DNA from: Excoecaria cochinchinensis
Taxonomy: Eukaryota; Streptophyta; Magnoliopsida; Malpighiales; Euphorbiaceae
Direction of reading: 5' to 3'
Assembly (NCBI GenBank): GCA_947683425.1
Contig: CANTUQ010000109.1
Span: 774,501 to 838,500 of the forward strand
Length of the DNA stretch: 64,000 bases
The notes beneath the pieces are model-generated. The model did not search any database. It saw only the letters and a list, made by a program, of their open reading frames with translations, and was not told the origin of the DNA. This document shows, piece by piece, positions 24,240 through 35,599 of this stretch. A program made the translations under genes and the position numbers. Numbering within the stretch: the stretch's first letter is position 1; every line of letters starts with the position of its first letter.

Positions 24240-25222
24240 TTTTTAAGGAAAAAAATGGGAGGAGGGAAAATAGGCAGAACATGGGTGAAAGAGAGAGGGA
24301 GAGGTAGGACATGAATCTCACCAATGTCGACAACCCTCACCAGCCTTGCCCTCATTGCAACGGTTAGTCGCACCACCGCCCTTCTTTCCCCGTGCAGCCA
24401 TTGTCTTTTCTCTCTTTTTAAAATCGAAGGTTGTTCTTTAAATTTTGGCCACCTCAGATGTCGCTTGGCAACACAAATAGGACTGGATGGTAGTTGAAGG
24501 CAAGGAGAGTCTTTCGGTGTCCCTTGATTCTCCTCACTCATCAACAATGGTTAGTTCGGTGTTGGGTGTACCGAGATCTTCTAACATAGATTCCCGCCAA
24601 ACCACGAATCTTTAAGGCGCGTGATCACCTTCATTAGGACTCTGGTGATGTCAACTTCCCCTAGGTGTTCTCTATTTCTCCCCGGTAAAACTCCGGTGAC
24701 CGACAGACAAAATGATTATTTTGGCAACTTGAATCGAATTTGAAGGATTGGCATAAACTTTGGTATGTGTTCATGCAATTTTTTTCCTTAAATTTGTGAA
24801 TTATGCAGTTTAAGATTTTTTATGAAAAATTGGAAATTTTGAAATTGATATTATAAATAATTAATTAGGGACTAAATATGATGTTTGACATGTGTGGTTT
24901 GATTTGATAAGATGTAAATTGCTATTTACTAATTGTACATACATTATGTTTGATTTGAATCTTTAGGATTCAAGTTAGTTTGTCTAATTAATGTGATAAT
25001 TGTATATTTGGGTATAATAAGAATATAATTAAGGCATTAAGTTGAATAAAAAGGAACATTAGGTTTGGATGCTTAGTTGGCCGAATTGCATAGGGTGTTG
25101 AATGTCGAGTTTGATTTGGATGTTTGATTGATTATACATTAAATCTATGTGATTGACAATACACGAATTAATGTGACATGAATATTCATGAAATTCTTAG
25201 TCTTGAGAAGTTGTGTTGGCAT
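24240..25222. other. Spacer without recognised gene
   Basis: The part near 24250-24720 is less A/T-rich, with a purine-rich GAGAGAGGGAGAGG run. The open frame on the - strand there (24218-24547) has no recognised family or exon signals. The rest is A/T-rich. Confidence 0.35.
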
Positions 25223-25232
25223 GCCAATTAGG

Positions 25233-25698
25233 GGGTTAATTTTTTCGGTGGTGACTCAACTTTTCGCTTGTAACGATTTGGTTACTAAACTTCAATTTGT
25301 AACGAAAAAAATAACTCATATATTATTTTGTAACGAAAAAATCACAATGATCGAAAATTGTGCTCGCCGGTAACCGGTGCATGATCTGCACGGCACAAAG
25401 TTGAAGTTTAGTGACTATATCCTTACAAGGCACAAAGTTTAGTGACTATATCGTTACAAGGCACAAAGTTTAGTGACCACCACAGAAATTAACTCTAATC
25501 TGACGTGACCAAATTTTTGACGTGTCATTGGGCTTTGCCGTACCGATCATGCGCCGGTTGCTGGTGAATGCAATTTTCGGTTATTATGATTTTTTCGTTA
25601 CAAAATAATAGATGAATTATTTTTTTGTTACAAATTAAAGTTTAGTGACCAAATCGTGACAAGCCACAAAATTGAGTGACCACCGAAGAAATTAACCC
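25233..25698. mobile_element. MULE-type MITE with 10-bp target duplication
   Basis: A 466-bp element whose two halves are inverted copies for about 130 bp: GGGTTAATTTTTTCGGTGG on the left matches GGGTTAATTTCTTCGGTGG on the inverted right. A perfect duplication GCCAATTAGG flanks it (25223-25232 and 25699-25708). Long inverted repeats and a 9-10 bp duplication are typical of Mutator-like MITEs. A short internal tandem repeat (CAAGGCACAAAGTTTAGTGA) lies near 25428-25487. No coding capacity. Confidence 0.9.
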
Positions 25699-25730
25699 GC
25701 CAATTAGGGAGTTAGTAGTATTATGTCATG

Positions 25731-25945
25731 ATATGTGTTACCAGACTGAATGGCTCCGAGAACTCGATTCTGGTGTATGATATTTGACATGTTACCGGAC
25801 TAAATGGCTTTGAGAGCTCAGTTCCGGTGTGTGATATTTTATATGTGTTATCGAACTGAATGACTTTGAGAGCTCAATTCCGGTGTATGATATTTGACTT
25901 GTGTTATAGATAGAATGACTCTGAAAGCTCAGTCTTGATAGGTAA
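25731..25945 (+). repeat. Four-copy tandem repeat, about 55 bp
   Basis: Units begin near 25737, 25791, 25847 and 25902 and share GTTA(C/T)C(A/G)GACT(G/A)AATGGCT, GAGAGCTCA and TCCGGTGT-type stretches. Copies are diverged. Confidence 0.7.
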
Positions 25946-25959
25946 ATATTGAAAATTCA

Positions 25960-26824
25960 GTAATGATATATGTAATGGATCGAATGGTTTCAAGAACTTG
26001 GTCCCACATTTTAAGTCCAGCTTGTCCACACCCATAGGAGGCCGGCAAATAATTAATTGAATAATGTGATCTGAATGTGTTAAACACTAATATGTATTCT
26101 AGTCTCTGACCCGATGGTATGCAAATAGTATGAATATGTTATGCTTACTGCAATATATATTTATTGTCTTGTGTTATGTTTATTGCACTTATAGAAGAAT
26201 TGAGAATATTCACAAGTATACGTGTACTCATACTTGTCATTATTAAGCGACCCCCAATTGCTATTGAAATGTCTCAATAAAGCTTGATACCATATTGTGA
26301 TTCTTGAATGGTTAACTAATATTTATGAAAATGATGACATGATCACAGATGATATGTATTATACAGTTATTGTGTATTTACACAAGTACATAAGTGTATG
26401 CAAATGTGCCTTATATAAAAAAATATGTTCAAATTACATTTATATGATAATGCTACTATGTTATGCATTGACTTGATAATATATAAATGACTTAATATAA
26501 TGTAATAGAGTATGTGTAACTACATGATTCTAATTTCCAAATTTTGGAATACATAAGAACCTTGTATTGCCCTTCCAAGTCCAAACCAAATTAATAAATA
26601 ATTATTTTGAAATACGTAGAAAGCTTAGAAAATTAATAAATAATTAATAGATACACAAAACTATTAGATAGCATTTAGAATGAAGCCCGACATGGGTTTC
26701 GCTTGACTATAACTTGAGAATGATGAAGTACAGTATTCAAATATGAATGTATAATTGTTATAAATATCTAAAATGACCTGTGTATAATGAATGTATTAAG
26801 TATAGTGATATATGGATTTTGGAG
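25960..26824. other. Spacer without recognised gene
   Basis: About 0.86 kb of A/T-rich DNA between the tandem repeat and the next MITE. No structure is seen. Confidence 0.4.
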
Positions 26825-27338
26825 GGTTAATTACGTTTGTGGTCATCGAATTTTGAACCTTATAATCAAATAGCCATAATAAAATAGTTTGTAACACAAA
26901 AGTCATCAAAATTTTATTTTATTTCAATTAAGGTAAAAATGACTGAAAATTTAATTTTCTGTCAATGGAAAGCCGTGCAAGCATGCCATATCATCAGTGA
27001 TATTTTATAATACACCCAGTCAGTGTGTCATGTGATCCGTTTATATGGAGAAATTTATACATCAGCAATTACACATGTCATGCCAACCTGTACAAAAAGA
27101 CAAAAAAAATCTTGCTGATAGACGGGTTACATGGCATGCTGGCTGTGTGCGTTTAAGAAAATTACTGATGACGTGACATGCTTGCGTGGCTCTCTAGTAA
27201 CGAAAAATTAAATTTTTAGTTATTTTTACCTTAATTGAAATAAAATAAAAATTTAATGATTTTAGTATTATAAATTATTTTATTATAACCATTTGGTTAT
27301 AAACTCCAAAATTCGATGACTATAGACATAATTAATCC
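26825..27338. mobile_element. Second MULE-type MITE with long inverted repeats
   Basis: The left arm (GGTTAATTACGTTTGTGGTC) and the inverted right arm (GGATTAATTATGTCTATAGTC) match over about 150 bp or more, including a nearly identical TTTATTTCAATTAAGGTAAA block. The flanking bases ATTTTGGAG and ATTTTAGAC agree at 7 of 9 positions, consistent with a decayed 9-bp duplication. Its ends resemble those of the MITE at 25233. Confidence 0.78.
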
Positions 27339-27630
27339 AATTTTAGACTCTAAAGTAAGATTTAATATCTTATAATGAAATACATAGTTATTTCTTGGAC
27401 TATTTAAGTATCAAAAATTATGAGCGAGCGAAAGTTAGACAATGCTAGATGATAATTAGCGTTAGCAAAAGAATTGGAATATTACATAATAATATAAGAA
27501 AAGTATATAAAGTAACATAAGTAATTGAATAATTATGAACTTTCAATAAACCATTTAACTGTATATTTATTTATAGTAGGTTATATATATGTTATTAAAT
27601 ATAACACAGTCTTAGTTACTCAATTTTTAT

Positions 27631-28130
27631 CACAACAAGAAAATACACAATTAGCGACAAAATTTTAGAGACGAAAAAGCAATTTCTTTGCTATTTTGGT
27701 AGCAAATATTTCACATTACTGGAATGAAAATTCCATCGCTAAAAGTGGCTGGACATTAATTTCTATCCATTTTTAGCAACGAAAAAATATTCCGTTGCTA
27801 AAATAAGAGCCAAAAAATCTAGCCAAAGTTTGCTGCTAAATTTAGTGACGATATAGATTTGCCGTCGTTAAATAGCGATGGTCATTAAAATATTGTCACT
27901 CCCATTGCTAATTCAAAGTGTATAAATACCCTTTTCTATCTCTCTCCCTCTTATTTTCGCTCTCTCCTCCCCCATCCCTTGCTCCTTCCCTCTCAGATTT
28001 GCTCCCCCCTCTTCCTCCCGCCACCCGCATCGTGCCACCAGTTGGCTCCCACCCCAGCTTTGCCCCTCCCCCTGCCGATTGTCCCTTTCCTTGCGCACGC
28101 TGCTGCCTTGGTCGCCTCTCTCCCTCCCTC
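27631..28130 (+). mobile_element. CACTA-3, left segment (host of the nested elements)
   Basis: The left end CACAACAAGAAAAT (one mismatch to the CACTACAAGAAAA terminus) is followed by TTAGCGACAAAATT, CCATCGCTAAAA and GCGATGG subterminal motifs. A TATA-like TATAAATA (27920) and a C/T-rich leader (27940-28130) follow, as in CACTA-2. The leader is cut by CACTA-4 at CTC/CACTA and resumes at 59571. The right end of CACTA-3 was not found. Confidence 0.7.
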
Positions 28131-28500
28131 CACTAAAAAAAAAGGGCCAATAGAGACTAAATTTAGCGACTAATTTTTTCCGTCGCTATTTTTGCGACTG
28201 AATTGCATCGAAATCGATGTTCCGTCATTAAATTTGCATAAATATGGAATTAGCGACTGAATAATATTTCAGTCGCTAAATTATGCCGCGAAGAATTCCC
28301 GCATTTTTTTCTGACAAAATTAGCGACATAATTTTTACTCGCTAAAAAACAGCGACGAAAATTTAGTCGCTAAAATTGTTTTTATTATTAGCGACTGAAT
28401 TGCGACTATTTGTTATCGCAAACTGTTAGCGACTAAATAGCGACGGAATTTTTCTATAGCTATTTTAAATAGCGACTAAAAATTCAGTCGCTATTTGTCG
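28131..28500. repeat. CACTA-4 left subterminal repeats
   Basis: At least ten short motifs of the type TAGCGACT(A/G)AAT or their inverses, in both orientations. These are presumed binding sites for the element's own DNA-binding protein, by analogy with En/Spm. Confidence 0.8.
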
Positions 28501-28509
28501 ATTATGTAA

Positions 28510-30540
28510 CAGGCTGAAATAACCAAAATCCCCAAAATCCCCAAATCAAAACTCAAAAAGAAACAGAGAGCTGAAGTGCCATCGAGAGAGAACCCAGCAC
28601 CAGAGGAGTTTCGGTTCCCCTTGCCACCGGTGACACCGCGTGTTAGCTCTGGCAGTGAGAACGGCGATCGGCATTAAGTTTGTTTCCTGTGTTTGAGAGG
28701 TATATTTCACGGAAAGATAGCCAAAAGTTGGAATTCGTTTTCAATTTTCTTAAAATCGAAGTGTGTAGTTTTAGTTGTGTGAAATTTCTTCTCTGTGCTT
28801 AGGGTTCTTGAGAGATTGAGGCGCAAAAAGGAGGAGGAAGAGTCACTGACCGGTGTTACTGCGATTGAAAACAGAAGCTAAGGGGAGAAAACCGTGTATG
28901 TTCCATAGTGCTCTTGTTTACTTGCTTTTCTTACTCACATTAATTATGAAAAATTAAAAAAGTAGCAAAGGATTTGATTTGCTTCTTGTTGATGAAAAAA
29001 AAAAAGATCTTGTTACTGAGGGTTTAATCCCTTATTTTTTGATTATGCTACTGATTGTACTCCACGAAAGCACATGGCTTTATTTTCTTTGTTATCGATC
29101 TTTTTCCCCATAGAGTACTGGTTTTTCCTCTATATGAGGAATTTCCACAATGTTGCTTATTATCTTCATCAACATTTGTACTTATGGTTGCAAACTAAAT
29201 GTCATTTTATTTAAATCAGATTACTCGATATATAAAAGTGTTAAACTCGAACACAATGAAATCAATTAACATGTATTAACAAACCCAAAATTTGATGTAT
29301 TGTTTTGTGGTGATTTCAAAAGGCTAGGTGTTATCCTTTAATTCTCCCTGTTCCAAAAACCAACACTGCAATCCTCTTATATTCATATATTTGAACCATT
29401 GAAGAACTAAATCATGGAACATTATGATTGTAAATTGCATGTATATCTTGGTCCACGACATACCACATGCAGAAAACAACTGGGTTCCTGTATTTCCCTT
29501 GCCTATCATCCTACCACTAAACCTCTAACCTTATTATAATATTGTTTCAATAATTAGTTTGCTTATAAAATATTTTTTATTTCTAAGTTAAAATAATTTA
29601 TAGAGTGTAATCATTTCTCACTAATTTAGGCAACATATTTATAGGGTTATTATCCTACTTAAATTGCATCTTACCAAAATATAACAGCCGATAACCTGAT
29701 AGTGATATAATTTATAAAAAAATTATTTGCAAAAGGAAGCTATTGGATCCTAGGTCTAAAAGAAAACAAGGATAGTGACTTGATGAAGGATGCTTAACTT
29801 CTAAGTAGGTGCAAAAAAAAGCATAGATTGTTTAAAGTTTTGGAGGCGTCCCAATTGAAGTTACGCAATTTGGCGTGCAAGTTTGATTTGATTTAGGCTC
29901 ACTATACTACAGTATTAGTAATGGTATGTTTTGCTCTTTTCTTTTTTAAATTTCTGCATTAATTAAGAATTTTGGTTTGACCAAACATTAAAAAATTTGC
30001 ATTTTTAATAAAGTTATTTCCAATCATTTTTGAAATATGCATAAATCAATGGTTAATCTTTTAGTAGGTTAAAAAACATCGATCTACCAAAGCTGAACGC
30101 AATGTTTCCTTTTTAGTACCATCTTCTAATTCTGTCCATAATATTTATATATTTTTGTTGATGGATGCAGCTCATTCTATAACAAAGCAAGGATTAATTA
30201 GTTTTCGATCTCTTATATTTATTTTATATGAAAAGTACTTGACATAGCATTGGATTGATCATTAACATTAATTAAGCTTATATTAGCGAGTACAACCTTT
30301 AAAATTCTAATATTCAATAACCGAATCAGAGAGTCATTGGCTATAATTAATTTAGGTTTTGACTTTTCTAATAGGATCAACGATATGCATGTTAATACAC
30401 CATTTAATTTAATTTCTATTACGAAACTAAAAGAAGACTATGTCTTTCAAGGGGCAATGGATCCCTTACCTTCTTCTGAGTAAGGGTGATACTAATCGGT
30501 TGTTTTTTTTTTCTTATTTTGCTAAAATCGAAATATTTAG
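28510..30540 (+). other. CACTA-4 leader exon and first intron
   Basis: A mixed-composition leader (about 28520-28895) ends at a plausible donor CCGT|GTATG. A plausible acceptor TATTTAG|G lies at 30532-30540, six bases before the transposase ATG. The intervening 1.6 kb is A/T-rich with no other gene. This fits a 5' untranslated exon plus a long first intron. Confidence 0.5.
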
Positions 30541-31900
30541 GTTAAATGGAATCTTTTGATCGTAGTTGGATGTATAATCAACGTGACTCAAGTGAGAGGA
30601 CTAATGCATCATTCATATATGGTGTCGAGAATTTTATTAAATTCGCCACTTCTCATCCGGAAGAAATGAGTGGTGATCTTATTAGGTGTCCGTGCAAAAA
30701 TTGTGTGAACCGAAAGTTCCATGACGTGGATACTGTTATGAATCACCTCTTCCGTAAGGGATTCGTTCGGGATTATTTGGTTTGGAATTGTCACGGGGAG
30801 ACACACATCACCCCTAAAGAGCAAAATTGGAATCCAATGGCCAATGAATCAGTGGAAGTTGTAGGGGTTACAAATCCATATCAGCAAATGGTGATTGATG
30901 CAGTGGGGCCTAATATGTTTCCCGAAACCCAGTGGCAACAATTTATTTCGGAGGCTCAAACTACTAATAATTATGAACAATGCGTTATGTCTACTCCCAA
31001 TGAACCCGGACCTTCAAATTGGGGTGCAAATTCTATGGATGAGCCACCAAATCCATAATGCCAAGAATTTTATGACCTTCTTGAATCTGGTAATGCACAG
31101 TTATATCCCGGATGTGAGAACCATTCACAGCTTTCGGTAGTTGCCAGGATGTTGTATGCGAAATTTGAATATAATCTGCCGGAGAGATTTTATGATGCAA
31201 ACATTCAACTCTTTAAGGAAGCTTTGCCTGAAGGTAACACTTTGAAAACCTGACACATTGTAAGTTTTGCAATCATCCACAATTTAAAATTCGTGTTGGG
31301 TCTCGACAAAACAGTCAGAAATCATATAAGAAGATGTATTATTTTCCATTAATACCTAGGCTTCAACGGTTGTATCAATCAAAAGCAACAGCATTACATA
31401 TGCAATGGCATCATAATCATGTCCAAGATGATGGGGTGATGCAGCATCCTTCGGACTCACTATCTTGGAAACATTTCAATGAAACTCATCCTTCTATTGC
31501 TGCTGAGACTAGAAATGTAGGGTTGGGGTTATGTACAGACGGTTTTCAACCATTCGGACAATATGGTAGGAAATATTCATCATGGCCTGTCATTGTAACG
31601 CCTTATAACCTGCCACCTTGGATGTGTATGAAGGAAGCTTATATGTTTCTGACAGTTATTGTACCTGGCCCTAAAAATCCAAAGCAAAAAATTGATGTAT
31701 TCCTACAACCATTGACACTATAAGAAAAAAGGCCTATAAGGAGGGTAAATCCGGTCCCTAAAAGTCAATAGAGACCGAAAAACCCGGTCGCCATACGGTC
31801 GCTACAGGCTCCGCCGCTAATGACTAAAAAGGATTGTATAACATCCGGTCGCTAAAATCTTTTAGGGACCGATAGTAAATACGGTCCCTAAAAACAATTA

Positions 31901-32108
31901 AGGACCAGATTTACTGTCCTTAATAGTATATAATAATGACCAAAAGCTTGGTCCTTAAAAGGTGCAATACGGTCACTAAAAATATTTTAAGGACCGACCA
32001 AATACTGGTCGCTAAAAATTATTAAGGACCAGATTTACTGTCCTTAATAGTCTATTATAATGACCAAAAACTTGGTCCTTGAAAGGTGCAATACGGTCAC
32101 TAAAAATA
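31901..32108. repeat. 124-bp subterminal tandem repeat of CACTA-5, split by the LTR element
   Basis: Unit 1 spans 31901-32024. Unit 2 begins at 32025 with the same AGGACCAGATTTACTGTCC and breaks off at 32108. The missing remainder of unit 2 (TTTTAAGGACTGACCAAATA and onward) continues at 41555, on the far side of the LTR element. This gives an independent check of the insertion site. Confidence 0.88.
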
Positions 32109-32973
32109 TGTGACGCGCGCCGGATCCCCGCGGCCGCCCATTCTGACCGCCCGCTCGAGGGCGATCGGGCAATTGTGGGTCCGTTGACAGCTTGCAATAA
32201 ATCGCAAGTGCGTCTATGTTGGGCAACAAAGAGGTTTCATGGAGTCGCCACCCAATAGAACATTGGGAAAGTTTCTCTCGCCTCGGAGAGCCTAAGACTG
32301 CGCTTGGTATCCATTTTGGGCCAGCCAAAGGGATCATGGAAGGTGAACTCCTCACCCTAAGGAGCCTAGGATTAGCGCTAAAGTCTCGTGACTCAAGAAG
32401 TATCTTGAAGGATGACCTCTAACCTCTTGAGCCCAAAGACCAGAGCTGGGTCCGGGATTTCTCATCTATTTCTACCTCGATTATTTTATGATTAAATTTT
32501 AATTTCATTGATTCGCTCTCTCTCCACACGATGCAATTTAAATTAAGGCGCATTCATCCATTTAAGAGCATAAAATAAAATATCATTAAAGCATGAAATA
32601 AATTTACAATAATACTAAGGGCAGAATACAACCCTCGTTTGTAAATGTGCGATACATGCATAAAACGGGTTATTCATTAACAATGAGGACAGTGGTCCTC
32701 GCATGCGTTCATTATGGAAAACAATTTTTGTGTGATGATTTTTATTGGGTAAAATAGGACATTGGTCCAGTTTTATTTAGCAAACATTCTTTTTAGTAGA
32801 AATCATTTGTGTGGTGGTTCTTCTAAGCACGGTCGAAAATCATTTTATTATTACAGACCTCAGATAAATAAAATAGAATGAAATAAAATTACATATTTCT
32901 AAATAAATAAGTAAATGAATACATAAATAATTGCATAAATAAATAACAATAATAATAACAATAATCAATAATG

Positions 32974-33018
<45 letters not shown>

Positions 33019-34226
33019 TTAAAACATAAAATTAAATAATCACAAATCAATTAAATAATAACATCAACATAATAATAATAATAGTAATAATATTAAATAA
33101 TAATTATAATAATTATAATAATAATATTAAATAAATAATAACAATAATAAATAATAATAATAAATCAGAATAATGAATAAATATAATAATAATATTATAA
33201 TAATAATAAATCAGAAATTAATTAAATAAATATAATAATAATAATAATAATATAAATAATAATAAATATATTAATAATAATAATATAAAATGAGAGAGAG
33301 AGAGTACCGGAGGGCCGTCGGAGCTTCGCCGGAGCGGCGGTTGACGACACCTCCATCGCCGCCTCGTAGATCGCATTGTCGGGAGTCTGGCGCCGGTGGC
33401 CACGCGCCTGCACGTCGCCGGATCTGGCCGGAAATCGCGTCGGAGCGTCCTTGCATCACTTCCGCCGTTCTCCTCCGATCTGATCTTCCCCGACGAGTGG
33501 CGGTGGCGGTCGACCACCGGAAGATGCGCCCCGATGCCCTGATGGCAGCACCGCCGCGCGTAGCTTCCCTCTCCGTCGCAGGTGGCCAGCGCTGCCTCTC
33601 TTTCTCCTTCCTCTTTTCTCCTTTGCGTCGTCTCTATTCCTCCCCGCCGATCTCCTCCACGCCTTCCCTGATGGCTGATCGGAGACCGTCTTTCGGTGCG
33701 CCGGGGTCTGCTCTCCACCGTGGCGGGGCGCGTGCGGCGATCGGTGGCCGGAGCTGGCCGGCGGAGGCCTCGCCTCCTCTCTCTCTCTTTTCTTCCTCTT
33801 TCCCCTGGTTCCGGCATCATTCTCCCTTGGCTGGTCCATGGTCTGCTCCTCTCTTCTCTCTTTCTTTTCTTTTCCTTTCTTTTTCCTTTCCTTTTCTTTT
33901 CTTTTTCTTTCTCTCTTCCTTGGCTCTTTCTTTCTCTTCTCTCTTGATCTGCCGAGCCCCTCAATTTTGCTCATCTTCTTCTTTTTATTCCCTCAAATTA
34001 GGGTTAAAGGGCACAATGGTCATTTCCTCCATAATTCCCTCCTTTTTTAACTTTAATTAATCTAACTTAATTCAAATAACACACATTACTAATTAATCAA
34101 ATATTATATATCAATCACACATTACACATTAATATATTTAATTTAAACATTACAATAATTAAACATTACATATATTACACATTAATATAATCAATTAAAC
34201 ATTGCACCAATTAATCAATTTAAATT

Positions 34227-34270
<44 letters not shown>

Positions 34271-34476
34271 ATCTAATTAATTACACACTTTAAACTTTAA
34301 TTTTACATACACTTTAATCGCACAATAATATTAATTACTCAAGTAACTAACAACATTAACTGATTAATTTTTAATTTCACACACACATATTTAAATTTTT
34401 TTTCGGAGGGAATAATCAAGGATAAAAAAAATCACCATTGACATTTTATGCCGGGGTTCGGGACCCGGTGTCTATA
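32109..34476 (-). repeat. 3' LTR of the Ogre/Tat-like element
   Basis: Near-identical to the other LTR. Its outer start on the - strand reads TATAGACACC, where the partner has TGTAGACACC, so the terminal TG is mutated in this copy. The (TA)n tract is longer here (34232-34268). Confidence 0.92.
32945..33290. repeat. AAT/ATA microsatellite zone in the 3' LTR
   Basis: Imperfect runs of AAT and ATA triplets over about 350 bp. The matching zone in the other LTR (40035-40375) differs by small length changes. Confidence 0.85.
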
Positions 34477-34477
34477 G

Positions 34478-34491
34478 TTGCCCCCAATTTT
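34478..34491 (-). other. Polypurine tract of the LTR element
   Basis: AAAATTGGGGGCAA on the - strand, directly upstream of the 3' LTR. It is the plus-strand primer for reverse transcription and is typical in form for Ogre/Tat elements. Confidence 0.75.
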
Positions 34492-34604
34492 GTAGAAGCT
34501 AGTGCATAGACACCTAGGTGAGCCAAAATTCAAAGAGGAAGAGAGAGAGGATTACATACCTGAGGGGGAGCCTCTGCCTTCTTGCCGGGAGTTGGATAAA
34601 GAGA

Positions 34605-35010
34605 TGCCTCCTCAGAGGGCTTTGAGATTTGCCTTCTCAAAGGACTTTGGAAATTTTGGAAATTTGCCTCCTCGGAGGGCTTGGAGAATTTGCCTCCTCA
34701 GAGGACTTTGGGATTTTGCCTCCTCAGAGGACTTTGGGATTTTGCCTCCTCAGAGGACTTCGAGATTTTGCCTCCTCAGAGGGCTTCGAGATTTTGCCTC
34801 CTCAAAGGGCTTTGAGAATTTGCCTCCTCAGAGGACTTTGGGATTTTGCCTCCTCAGAGGACTTTGGGATTTTGCCTCCTCAGAGGACTTCGAGGTTTTG
34901 CCTCCTCAGAGGACTTGGAGAATTTTGCCTCCTCAAAGGACTTAAAGGTTTTTGCCTCCTCAGAGGACTTGGAGAATTTTGCCTCCTCAGAGGGCTTACA
35001 GGTTTTGGTG
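34605..35010. repeat. 26-bp minisatellite inside the LTR element
   Basis: About 15 units of the form GCCTCCTCAGAGGACTTTGG plus GATTTT, spaced 26 or 27 bp. Because 26 is not a multiple of three, the same peptide pattern appears in all three frames, so the open frames here are repeat artefacts. A few diverged units recur near 35500-35600. Confidence 0.88.
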
Positions 35011-35017
35011 GATGCGT

Positions 35018-35345
35018 CGAGTCTGCTCCAAACTTACAAAACGCGAATTACACTGAATCGCTACCAAGATTTGAAGTGTTTGCACTGAATTGCTACCAAG
35101 ATTCAAAGTGAGAGGGTTGCTCTCTTGAGCTGCATCGAGTCTGCTCCAGACTTACAAAGCGCGAATTACACTGAATCGCTACCAAGATTCAAAGTGCGAG
35201 TGTTGCTCTCTTGAGCTGCACCGAGTCTGCTCCAGACTTACAAAGCGCGAATTACACTGAATCGCTACCAAGATTCGAAGTGTGAGGGTTGCTCTCTTGA
35301 GCTGCACCGAGTCTGCTCCAGACTTACAAAGTGCTGATGTTGTTC
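35018..35345. repeat. 86-bp tandem repeat inside the LTR element
   Basis: About 3.5 units. Starts at 35129, 35215 and 35301 share GCTGCA(T/C)CGAGTCTGCTCC, then CAGACTTACAAAGCGCGAAT, then CTACCAAGATTC. Confidence 0.85.
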
Positions 35346-35599
35346 TTCTGAAATGGATGTCCTTCCGGACTGGGTGTCCTCCTGGACTGCCCTTCTGAGC
35401 GGTCATTCAGATATTTTCTGCAAAATCAGATGCACAAAATATACACAAGAAGTTGTATGCATGATGTTGTGTGGGATTTGTCCCTTAGGGAGTTTAGGGA
35501 ATAGACCTCTTCAGAGGGCTTCGAGATTTGCCTCCTCAAAGGACTTCAAGATTTGACTCCTCAGAGTGCTTCAAGATTTGATAACTGCCCCCTGAGAGG

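Noticed and set aside
28131..28510. Regularly spaced GCGACT repeats considered as a CRISPR-like array
   Set aside because: The motifs are short, occur in both orientations with irregular spacing and abut a CACTA terminus. They are transposon subterminal repeats in a plant genome.
32111..32165. Cluster of GGATCC, GCGGCCGC and CTCGAG sites resembling a cloning polylinker
   Set aside because: The same block occurs at the same position in the second LTR (39202-39255), flanked by natural LTR sequence, so it is part of the element and not vector contamination.
33218..34060. Long open frames on both strands (about 250 codons) in the LTR, repeated at 40307-41146
   Set aside because: They lie in a GC-rich, purine/pyrimidine-biased part of the LTR, are open on both strands at once and encode low-complexity Arg/Glu/Lys or Pro/Ser/Phe peptides with no domain.
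34502..35111. Overlapping open frames with repetitive Pro-Pro-Gln-Arg-Thr and Leu-Leu-Arg-Gly peptides
   Set aside because: They are the three frames of a 26-bp minisatellite. The period is not a multiple of three, so each frame cycles through the same peptides.
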